DNA from: Spirochaetales bacterium
GTDB taxonomy: Bacteria; Spirochaetota; Spirochaetia; DSM-27196; Alkalispirochaetaceae
Assembly: GCA_028282545.1 (NCBI GenBank)
Contig: JANQHT010000156.1
Coordinates: forward strand, 27,259 to 91,258
Direction: 5' to 3'
Length of the DNA stretch: 64,000 nucleotides
Positions 27,409 through 34,139 of this stretch are shown here, in pieces. The position numbers and the translations under genes are program-made. Position 1 is the first letter of the stretch. Every line of letters starts with the position of its first letter. The notes beneath the pieces are model-generated. The model did no database searches. It saw only the letters and a program-made list of their open reading frames with translations, and was not told the DNA's origin.

Positions 27409-27426
27409 CCTGGCGAAACCGCCAGG
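27409..27426 (-). promoter_or_regulatory. Short perfect RNA hairpin between two terminators
   Basis: CCTGGCG and CGCCAGG form a 7-base-pair stem closed by a four-base loop. It has no U-tract and stands between two terminator hairpins, so it may be part of an alternative fold. Confidence 0.5.
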
Positions 27427-27430
27427 GCAC

Positions 27431-27464
27431 AAAAAAACCGTAGCCCTTTTTCTGGGTCTACGGT
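27431..27464 (-). terminator. Terminator after the 25-aa peptide
   Basis: On the minus strand ACCGTAG-A-CCC pairs with GGG-CTACGGT and is followed by seven U. It starts 28 bases after the stop of the 25-aa reading frame and looks like a full intrinsic terminator. Confidence 0.8.
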
Positions 27465-27491
27465 CCGTTGATCAGTGAACGATGGGCGTTC

Positions 27492-27569
27492 TTACCGACA
27501 CACCTCCGCAGACCCAATGATTGCGTACGCACACACAGCAATGCTGATTACCGGAAAAAACTGCATCAT
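27492..27569 (-). CDS. 25-aa hydrophobic peptide
   Basis: A short reading frame begins ATGATG at 27569, 7 bases after GGAGGC. The peptide starts MMQFFPVISIAVCAYAIIG and is a single hydrophobic helix with a short polar end. It has its own promoter 17-spaced upstream and a terminator just downstream. This fits either a leader peptide of an attenuator or a small membrane peptide such as a type I toxin. I cannot decide between them from sequence. Confidence 0.5.
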   Translation of the reverse strand: MMQFFPVISIAVCAYAIIGSAEVCR

Positions 27570-27600
27570 CGGTTCTGCCTCCTTCGATAAGATAGTCGGT

Positions 27601-27629
27601 ACTAAACCACGTCCGGGTTTTTGTGTCAA
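27601..27629 (-). promoter_or_regulatory. Promoter of the 25-aa peptide locus
   Basis: On the minus strand TTGACA (27629-27624) and TTTAGT (27606-27601) are separated by 17 bases. The predicted transcript starts about 20 bases before the ribosome site of the 25-aa peptide. Confidence 0.6.
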
Positions 27630-27679
27630 CTCGTTGAATGATGTTTCGGTTTGTTTTGTTCGCGCCTTGACCGCTCCGC

Positions 27680-28114
27680 TCAGGCGCAGTCGTCGAAATC
27701 GAACAATGTGATGGAGCCGGCTGCGTCAACGTGCAGGTTTCCCAAATGTGGATCCTGGTGGATCATATGATAGTTCGATGGATTGGTGCCGAGGGTGTGT
27801 ATTGCCGCCCTCGCGGAGGAGAGTTTCTCCTGGACCGAGGCGTCTCGCTCGGTGCTCCGCCTCTGCGCGTCCCACGCCGGGCGTGCGACGATCCCGGCCC
27901 GCAGCCCGTACGACTTGGACACACGGTGCATCAACCCGATCAGTCCGCCCGTACTCGTGCAGCCGATCACTGTTCCAGCCGCCGTTGTCCCGGCGCGAAA
28001 CACAAAGCTGTCGAAACCGCCGAGCAGATGGTCCTCCGCCGGATTCAGACCGAGTCGATGGCACGCCTCGTCCAGGATCCGCCCTGAGTATCGTTCTTTG
28101 ATCCCGGGTTTCAC
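27680..28114 (-). pseudogene. Aminoglycoside-phosphotransferase-type kinase with internal deletion
   Basis: The frame encodes 144 aa where relatives have about 320. The start (ILDEACHRLGLNPAEDHLLGGFDSFVFRAG) is normal, then the ATP-binding lobe is missing and the sequence resumes at GGLIGLMHRVSKSYG. The catalytic loop MIHQDPHLGN and the metal motif LFDFDDC are present, but the protein stops immediately after them, so the C-terminal helices are lost. It overlaps the preceding ligase-like gene (GTGA). The reading frame is intact but the enzyme cannot be functional. Confidence 0.7.
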
Positions 28115-29118
28115 CCCATCTGCTCCCGGTTGCTCTCGGCGGCAAAAGTGATCTGACCACCGACACCATACCCGCGAATAACGGAAGCACCAACCGCCTC
28201 AAGCCGATCCGTGAATCGCCGGCTCTTCGACGGGGGACCCAGTATTGCGAAACGAGGGAGCGCCACATCTCTGCTGCGCCGTTTACGACGGACCCCGAAC
28301 AGGCGAGGCCGTCTTTGCCGGTGATGCAACGCGAGGACGCGCCAAACCCGTTCCTCCTCGTCATCACCGATGACGAATAGCTGGGGTCGTACCTCGTCGA
28401 TCGTCCGTCCCGGGTCTGCGTTCGCGGGTACGAGAGTCACAACGCTGCCGGTAACGAGGGCGCCGGCGTAGGCCACGATCCACGCGGGAATCCACGGAAT
28501 CCGCCGCGTCAGCGCTATCCGGGATCCGTACGCGATCCCGATCGCCTCGACGGCGCGCCGGGCACCGCTGACTATATCGCCCTGCGTCACGGTGCGACCA
28601 TCCCCAACGGCAAACACCGCCGCATCCTCCAGCCCACGCTCGATCTCACCTGCGGTCCGAGCGGTCTGGTGTGACACACGCTCTCCCTCATCAACGAGTT
28701 CCGCTGATGAGATCCACACGGTTGCGGTGTCATCGATTGCGATTCCGAGCCGAGGCGCGGTTGGTTGACTCGACGAGTCCGATACAACGGAGAGTCCCGC
28801 CAGGGCAGCGCCCATTTCCACCGTCGTGCGGTCGATCGAGGGCTGCCCGGCAAGCACAAGAGCGGCGCCTGGAACCGCCCCGCGCGCCACCAGCGCCCGT
28901 GCAACCATTCGCGATCTCCGCTCGAACGACGCGAAACCGATCGTATGGACCTGTACGTCCGTTTGTTCCGCCAGGAACGGCTGGTCGCCAAACGTATCAA
29001 CCGCGCTCGCCATGATATCGACAAGGGTGGCTTTCACAGAGGCATAATCGTACGCGGCGGGAGGCAGGATTTCAACGGGGTAGAATATACGTGCAGCAGT
29101 TCTCGTTGTGGCGATCAC
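28111..29118 (-). pseudogene. Degenerate AMP-binding (acyl-CoA synthetase-like) protein
   Basis: The 335-aa frame shows the N-terminal pattern of adenylate-forming ligases (FASFERRSRMVARALVARGAVPGAALVLAGQPS; YGSRIALTRRIPWIPAWIVAYAGALVTGSVVTLVPANA), yet the TSGTTGxPK-type ATP loop and the whole C-terminal domain are missing. Its first residues are encoded by one arm of a large inverted repeat. Two partial copies of the N-terminal pattern appear in tandem. I judge it a remnant or a rearranged gene; an expressed non-catalytic protein is possible. Confidence 0.5.
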
Positions 29119-29247
29119 ATGACCTTGGCAAGAAGAACAAAACGCTTGGCTTCGCTACGCTGCAGAGACGCGTTTTGTTCTTCGTTTCGGGCGCGGCTGG
29201 TGATATTCACCGCCAATCGGCCAAGTGATCGCCACAACGAGAACTGC
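29097..29247. repeat. 151-bp element with 23-bp perfect terminal inverted repeats
   Basis: The arms 29097-29119 (beginning GCAGTTCTCGTTGTGG) and 29225-29247 are exact reverse complements. Inside, GAAGAACAAAACGC is matched by GCGTTTTGTTCTTC, giving a second nested 14-bp hairpin. No coding capacity is seen. It has the shape of a miniature inverted-repeat transposable element or a structured RNA. Confidence 0.75.
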
Positions 29248-29325
29248 TCGTCCCTTGATGTAGACTAAATTGTCGGCGGGCTCGTCACCCTCCGTCCATA
29301 ATGAGAATTGACTATACTTTTGGAT

Positions 29326-29943
29326 ATGAAGATCGATTTCAAGAAGGAACTCAAGCAGCTCTTTGCTCCCGGTACAAAAGATTTTGTGCTCGTTGACGTC
29401 CCGTGTTTTCGTTTTTTCAAGATCGATGGTGAGGGAGACCCCAATACCGCCCCCGCATACACCGCCGCCTTGGAGACGCTCTACCCGGTGGCGTACGCCT
29501 TGAAGTTCGCCTGCAAGAAGGAACTCCAGTGCGACTACGTCGTACCGCCGCTGGAGGGTCTCTGGTGGGCCGACAACATGGCCGCGTTCACCGCCAATCT
29601 CGACAAGAATCAATGGAAATGGACCATGATGATCATGATCCCCGACTTCGCCACGGAAGATCTCATCGCGGCATCTCGGGAGAGCGCCGCTCGCAAGAAG
29701 CCGCTCCCATTGATCGATCGATTACGGGTCGAAACGTACTCCGAGGGAATGTGCGCGCAGATCATGCACGTGGGACCCTACGACGCCGAAGGTCCCACCC
29801 TCCAGCGTCTTCACCGGGAGTGGATCCCGGAACACGATCTGGTTGAGAACGGCAAGCACCACGAGATCTATTTGAGCGATCCCCGCAAGAGTGCGCCGGA
29901 GAAGCTCAAGACAATTCTGCGGCAACCGGTGCAGCCGCGGTAG
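29326..29943 (+). CDS. GyrI-like small-molecule-binding protein
   Basis: This 205-aa protein is taken from ATG 29326; a TTG at 29308 would add six residues. FFKIDGEGDPNTAPAYTAALETLYPVAYALKFACKK and the C-terminal CAQIMHVGPYDAEGPTLQRLHREW with HHEIYLSDPRK are typical of GyrI-like (SOUL/AraC-effector-type) domains lacking a DNA-binding part. Members bind or hydrolyse small hydrophobic compounds; the ligand is unknown. It appears monocistronic and lacks a clear Shine-Dalgarno sequence. Confidence 0.85.
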   Translation: MKIDFKKELKQLFAPGTKDFVLVDVPCFRFFKIDGEGDPNTAPAYTAALETLYPVAYALKFACKKELQCDYVVPPLEGLWWADNMAAFTANLDKNQWKWTMMIMIPDFATEDLIAASRESAARKKPLPLIDRLRVETYSEGMCAQIMHVGPYDAEGPTLQRLHREWIPEHDLVENGKHHEIYLSDPRKSAPEKLKTILRQPVQPR

Positions 29944-29965
29944 CAGTGGTGTCAAACGGCCGCGG

Positions 29966-31270
29966 CTACCGGCGGCCCGACTGCGCCGACTCCCGCCCCA
30001 GCCGCGCAAAGTGAGCGATTCGCGCATCCAGCGGCTCACCCGCCACCGGGGAAGCGTCCCCGAACAGTCCGCGATCAATACCCGCGCGGGCGGCCCGTTC
30101 GTGCCCTACGAGTGCCCAGGTGCTCTCCACCAGGTGCGTGAAGGCCTCGCCCCGAGATTCCGGGGAGAGAAAACTCTGCCGACTCGAGTTGATATCGACA
30201 CCGCTGATTTCCATCAGTCCCTGTTCCTGCGCCAGCGCCTGGACGCGTTTGAGCTGGGAGAGCGAATTTCGCGGCGGCATATAGGTGACGGCCAGGAAAC
30301 CGAGGCGCGGGAGGTCCGCGAACAGCTCTCCCACGTAGGCGTCCTCGAAGGCCTGCGCTTTTTTGTCGCCCGTAGGCGAATCTGCCACGTCTCCCAGGTA
30401 GGCGTAGGCGGGAATTGCGCCCAGCTCGCGTGCCAACGCGTTTGCCTGCTCGACCGGTACACACTCCTCGTTGCCCGGTTGGATGAAGAATCGCGGCACC
30501 AGTTCCGATTTGAACACGCCCAGAAGATCGTAGAGTCGGTGGGAGTTCCCACCGTCGTCGATTCGCGCGCCCATCCGGGACGACACCGTGATTCCCAGGC
30601 GAGAATCGAGAAATGACGAGGTCTGTGCCGGTGATTCGCACGTGTCGCTCACGTGTGCCGCCAGGGCATAGAGGATGTGCCGTTCGGTCACGCTGCCACC
30701 CGTGCGCGCCCAGGAGAGGGGGCGGACGTCCCGATCGTAGTCGATCGTCCCTATTGCTTCGCTGACAATCGAATTGAGTGCGTCTACCTGCTTCCGGTTG
30801 CGTTCTTCCCTGGCCGCGTTGATTGGTTTGAGCCGCTCCGCTAACGTTCCGATCGAATCACGCGGTACGCCGTGAATCACGATGTAGGCGTTCCCGATCG
30901 AATCGGGGTTGTTCAGTCGTCGTTCGGCAAACCGCGTGCCGGCAAAACTCACTCGCAGCTCACAGCCAACCGTGGATCCAATGCCGCAGATCGCCGCCGC
31001 GGCCGTCATCTCGTGGGCCGCCCCGATCGACTCGTGGTCGACGGATCCCACTACACGAAGGCCCGCCCGGCGGGCGTGGAAGGCCACCGATGACGGGCTG
31101 TAGGGGCTGAAGCTGTAGCGCGTGTGGACGTGGTTGTTCACCTCATCCCCGAGAGGGGCGGATCGGAGGCCGTCAATATCGCTCTCGTAGGCCGATCGGA
31201 GCGCGTCGAGGCGATCATTTTCTGATTGCGCTTCAAGGGCCGATTCGTCGAAGGCGGGTAAAGCGTTCAC
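29966..31270 (-). CDS. PHP-domain metal-dependent hydrolase-like protein
   Basis: Taken from GTG 31270 it is 434 aa. PHP motifs are NHVHTRYSFSPYSP (metal-binding HxH), VGSVDHES and the later GCELRVSF and ISGVDINSSRQSF; these residues coordinate metals in PHP phosphoesterases. The protein lacks a polymerase domain and is longer than histidinol phosphatases. It is divergent from the second D-2-hydroxyacid dehydrogenase, and similar pairs suggest a catabolic role, but no substrate can be assigned. Starts further upstream (to 31339) run through the promoter region. Confidence 0.82.
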   Translation of the reverse strand: MNALPAFDESALEAQSENDRLDALRSAYESDIDGLRSAPLGDEVNNHVHTRYSFSPYSPSSVAFHARRAGLRVVGSVDHESIGAAHEMTAAAAICGIGSTVGCELRVSFAGTRFAERRLNNPDSIGNAYIVIHGVPRDSIGTLAERLKPINAAREERNRKQVDALNSIVSEAIGTIDYDRDVRPLSWARTGGSVTERHILYALAAHVSDTCESPAQTSSFLDSRLGITVSSRMGARIDDGGNSHRLYDLLGVFKSELVPRFFIQPGNEECVPVEQANALARELGAIPAYAYLGDVADSPTGDKKAQAFEDAYVGELFADLPRLGFLAVTYMPPRNSLSQLKRVQALAQEQGLMEISGVDINSSRQSFLSPESRGEAFTHLVESTWALVGHERAARAGIDRGLFGDASPVAGEPLDARIAHFARLGRESAQSGRR

Positions 31271-31330
31271 CGGGAGTATTATCCATTTTTGGCTTTGAAT
31301 GGCCAGCCGTCCGCTTACTTGACAACCCCG

Positions 31331-31370
31331 TTGACACAACTATAATATGTTCTATTATAAGAACATATGT
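31331..31370 (+). promoter_or_regulatory. Promoter with ATATGTTCT operator dyads
   Basis: TTGACA (31331-31336) and TATTAT (31353-31358) are 16 bases apart. ATATGTTCT (31345-31353) and AGAACATAT (31360-31368) form a perfect inverted repeat around the -10 box, and GAACATATGTTC (31361-31372) adds an overlapping 12-base palindrome. A GntR- or FadR-type repressor site is likely. The promoter drives the dehydrogenase at 31581. Confidence 0.65.
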
Positions 31371-31580
31371 TCAAATAATAAAAAGGAAATGAACGACGAA
31401 CCATGCGCGCATACACCGGATGCTCGCCAAGAACGCCGTCTACCACTGGAACGCCATCCGGCTGGAGAACGGGACTCTCGTCACGTGGACTCCGCGCATT
31501 TCGACGCCGAATTCGCCGGCAAGGTCGACGGTGCCATTGCGGCCCAGTGTCCACGCCCGTAGTTGCCGGGGTCGCTTGAC
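31371..31580 (+). other. Long leader with possible gene remnant
   Basis: The 210 bases between the promoter and the dehydrogenase start contain protein-like pieces in two frames (for example AVYHWNAIRLENGTLVTWTP, then FDAEFAGKVDGAIAAQC ending at 31562), as if a small gene had been frameshifted. I cannot identify the protein. Confidence 0.3.
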
Positions 31581-32537
31581 GTGAACATCGTTGCGCTCGA
31601 TAGCTACGCAGTGAACCCGGGCGATCTCTCCTGGGAACCGATTCGCCGCCTGGGCGAGTTCTCCGCGTTTCCGGATACGCCGACGCATCTGTTTATGGAA
31701 CGTGCATCGGGAGCACAGGTGCTCCTGGTCGATCACGAAGAGATGACCAGGTCCCGGTTCGAGCAACTGCCGGACCTGCGGTTCGTTGGCCTCTTTGCTA
31801 CCGGGCACGATCGCGTTGATCTGGCCGCGGCACGAGACGCCGGGATCGCCGTGGCAAACGTTCCCGACTATTCGACGGCTTCAGTTGCACAGATGACCGT
31901 GGCACTATTGCTGCATCTGACGAACCGGGTGGAAGAGTACGATCGTCTCGTCCACGACGGCCGGTGGCGGCGGGGCGCACCGTTTCGCTACCTTGACAAA
32001 CCGCTCGTAGAGCTGGCGGGCAAAACGATTGCGATTTTCGGGTTTGGAACGATCGGGACGGTCGTGGGGTCCATTGTCCACGCCATGGGGATGAATATCC
32101 TTGGCAGGCGTGAACGACGCAAGGTCGGACTTCCGTTTCCGGTAGAGTGGCTTTCCGACGATGAGTTCTTTCGACGAGCAGACGTAATATCGCTCCACAC
32201 GCCCCTCAACGACGAGACGCGGCACGTAATAAACGAAGACGCGCTACGACTGGTCAAGCGGGGGGTGATTCTCGTGAACACGTCCCGTGGTGGGCTCGTG
32301 GACGATGTGGCGCTGGCGCGTGCCCTCGAAAAGGGCGTCGTGTCCGCCGCCGCGCTCGACAGTGTGGGCGACACGGAACCACCGGAAGAGTCGAACCCGC
32401 TCCTCTCGGTGCGCAACTGCGTGATCACTCCGCACGTTGCATGGGCGACGCGGGCGGCCCGGGAGCGGTGTATCCACGAGGTGGCGGCAAACTTGGAGGC
32501 GTTCGCCGCCGGGAAACGGAGAAACCGGGTCGATTGA
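31581..32537 (+). CDS. D-2-hydroxyacid dehydrogenase (second paralog)
   Basis: This 318-aa enzyme starts at GTG 31581 (NIVALDSYAVNPGDLSWEP); a TTG at 31563 is an alternative. The NAD loop is IAIFGFGTIGTVVGS. Catalytic residues are Arg in VNTSRGGLVDDVAL, Glu in TEPPEESNP and His in TPHVAWATRAARER. It is similar in layout to the enzyme at 15765, with the same two-domain length. It is followed after 91 bases by the racemase-family gene, probably co-transcribed. Confidence 0.88.
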   Translation: MNIVALDSYAVNPGDLSWEPIRRLGEFSAFPDTPTHLFMERASGAQVLLVDHEEMTRSRFEQLPDLRFVGLFATGHDRVDLAAARDAGIAVANVPDYSTASVAQMTVALLLHLTNRVEEYDRLVHDGRWRRGAPFRYLDKPLVELAGKTIAIFGFGTIGTVVGSIVHAMGMNILGRRERRKVGLPFPVEWLSDDEFFRRADVISLHTPLNDETRHVINEDALRLVKRGVILVNTSRGGLVDDVALARALEKGVVSAAALDSVGDTEPPEESNPLLSVRNCVITPHVAWATRAARERCIHEVAANLEAFAAGKRRNRVD

Positions 32538-32628
32538 CCGCAGAGCACCGCGGTTTTGTGCCGCGGCGCGACATTGCCCGGCACGGCCGGATAACGCAGG
32601 GCGCCACGATGCGCCCGGGGAGGGACAG

Positions 32629-33366
32629 GTGATTTTCAAACAGAAAGGGCACCAGGTGAGCTACGGCGAGGCGATAGGAATCCTGTTGATCGAAAACCAC
32701 GTTCCCTTTGTGCCCGGAGACGTTGCGAACGCGACGAGCTACGACTTCCCGGTACGATTCGAACGGTTGAACGGTTTCACGCCGGCGCGCCTCTTTGCGC
32801 ACGACACTTCGATGGTGGACGAGGGCATTGCCGCGGGGAAACGCCTCGTCGCGGAAGGGGTCCGCGCCGTAACCGGCGATTGCGGCTTTCTCGCGATCTA
32901 CCAGGAGAAGATCGCCGCCGAGATCGGCGTGCCGACCTTTATGACCAGCCTGCTGCAGTTACCCTTTGTCGAGAAGTTCGTCGGGAGCAGAGGCAAGGTC
33001 GGGATTATCACTGCCAACAAGGGGGCGCTCACGCGGATGGTCCTGGACGCCGCCGGGGCCGGCCCGGACGAACGCCACGTTATCGCGGGCCTCGAAGACA
33101 AGCCGCACTTTCCGGCGGCGGTCTTTGACGAGATCGGCGAGTTCGACACGGACAGGGTCGAGGACGAGGTTCTTCAATGCGCCGCCGAAGTCACCGCCGA
33201 CCCGGCGGTCAAGGCGATCCTGCTTGAGTGCAGCCTCCTGCCGCCCTACGCCGCCGCTGTTCACGAGACGACGGGGCTGCCCGTTTTCGACTACAACACG
33301 ATGATCCGCCACGTGCACCAGGCGCTGGTCCCGCGGACGTGGGTGAACGCGCATCGCTTCATGTAG
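32629..33366 (+). CDS. Aspartate/glutamate racemase family protein
   Basis: Started at GTG 32629 after GGGAGGGAC it is 245 aa. The two catalytic cysteines of the family are in AVTGDCGFLAIYQ and ILLECSLLPPYAAAV. GKVGIITANKGAL is the second-domain nucleotide-like loop. Family members racemise or decarboxylate small acids without cofactor. Pairing with a D-2-hydroxyacid dehydrogenase suggests D-amino acid or 2-oxoacid turnover; this is inference. Confidence 0.85.
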   Translation: MIFKQKGHQVSYGEAIGILLIENHVPFVPGDVANATSYDFPVRFERLNGFTPARLFAHDTSMVDEGIAAGKRLVAEGVRAVTGDCGFLAIYQEKIAAEIGVPTFMTSLLQLPFVEKFVGSRGKVGIITANKGALTRMVLDAAGAGPDERHVIAGLEDKPHFPAAVFDEIGEFDTDRVEDEVLQCAAEVTADPAVKAILLECSLLPPYAAAVHETTGLPVFDYNTMIRHVHQALVPRTWVNAHRFM

Positions 33367-33368
33367 GG

Positions 33369-33666
33369 GGCGGACGAGCGTTTCCTGGGCTTCGGCGGAG
33401 CGGCGTTTGCGGTTGCGGCAACCCTGCAAAGCCCACGGTGACGCACCGTCCCTTTAGCACGCCTGCAGAATTCGGAAACGCTCGTCCGCCTGCGCGCGGC
33501 TGAGTGACGGCCGATTGGGACGGCGGAGCGGCGTTTGCGGTTGCGGCAGCCCTGCAAAGCCCACGGTGACGCACCATCCCTTTAGCACGCCTGCAGAAAT
33601 TCGAAACCGCTCGTCCGCCTGCGTGCAGCTTGGTGACGGCCATATTGAGGGCGGACGAGCGGTTCC
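33369..33666. repeat. Tandem imperfect repeat array with GGCGGACGAGCG inverted ends
   Basis: Two copies of a unit of about 103 bases (33393-33495 and 33521-33623) are spaced by 128 bases. GGCGGACGAGCGTTTCC at 33369-33385 is inverted at 33474-33490, and the variant GGCGGACGAGCGGTTCC occurs at 33650-33666 with its near-complement at 33603-33619. No believable gene lies in this region. A piece of the same sequence is found at 63811-63850, so it is a dispersed repeat family. Confidence 0.75.
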
Positions 33667-33852
33667 TGGCCGGGGCGGACGTGTTTGGACTGTATCAATG
33701 GTGAAAATCGTACACCAAAACGACTCGTCGGGCTGATGGTGTAGATCCGTCCGTCCATGTACGGCGCGGATTCACATACTAAGTGCAACACGGTAGGCAC
33801 AAAGAAGGAGAGCCGGAATACTCAAGGGCATCCAGCTTCTACCAGGAAAAGG

Positions 33853-34138
33853 AACGGGAAATTCAAGGATATGCAGGAGTACCAGTTCGGCATCTTCGAC
33901 AACATCCAGGCCTCCTGGCGCCTCCATGAACCACCACCACGGAGTGGGCAAGATGACCGCCCGCTGGGTGGAGGATTCCATCGGTCCGGAATTCATGGCT
34001 CTGTTCCGGGCCCTGAAGGATCACTTCGATCCCCGGGGCATCATGAATCCCGGCGGCACTCTCGGACTGGACATGGATGAGGAGGAGCGCCGGAAGCCGC
34101 GATTCACCGGCCGCACCTGGGATAATCCGGCGTACTGA
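33853..34138 (+). pseudogene. 3' fragment of an FAD-linked oxidase (alkyl-DHAP-synthase-like)
   Basis: The sequence gives MQEYQFGIFDNIQAS, then after a one-base frameshift NHHHGVGKMTARWVEDSIG and the C-terminal ALKDHFDPRGIMNPGGTLGL. HHHG and DPRGIMNPG are hallmarks of the C-terminal cap of VAO-family oxidases such as alkyldihydroxyacetone-phosphate synthase. The FAD-binding domain is absent. It is convergent with, and only one base from, the glycosidase stop. Confidence 0.75.
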
Positions 34139-34139
34139 T

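Noticed and set aside
33369..33666. CRISPR array or integron attC sites
   Set aside because: Only two units of about 100 bases with no regular short spacers, and no RYYYAAC/GTTRRRY core pairs.
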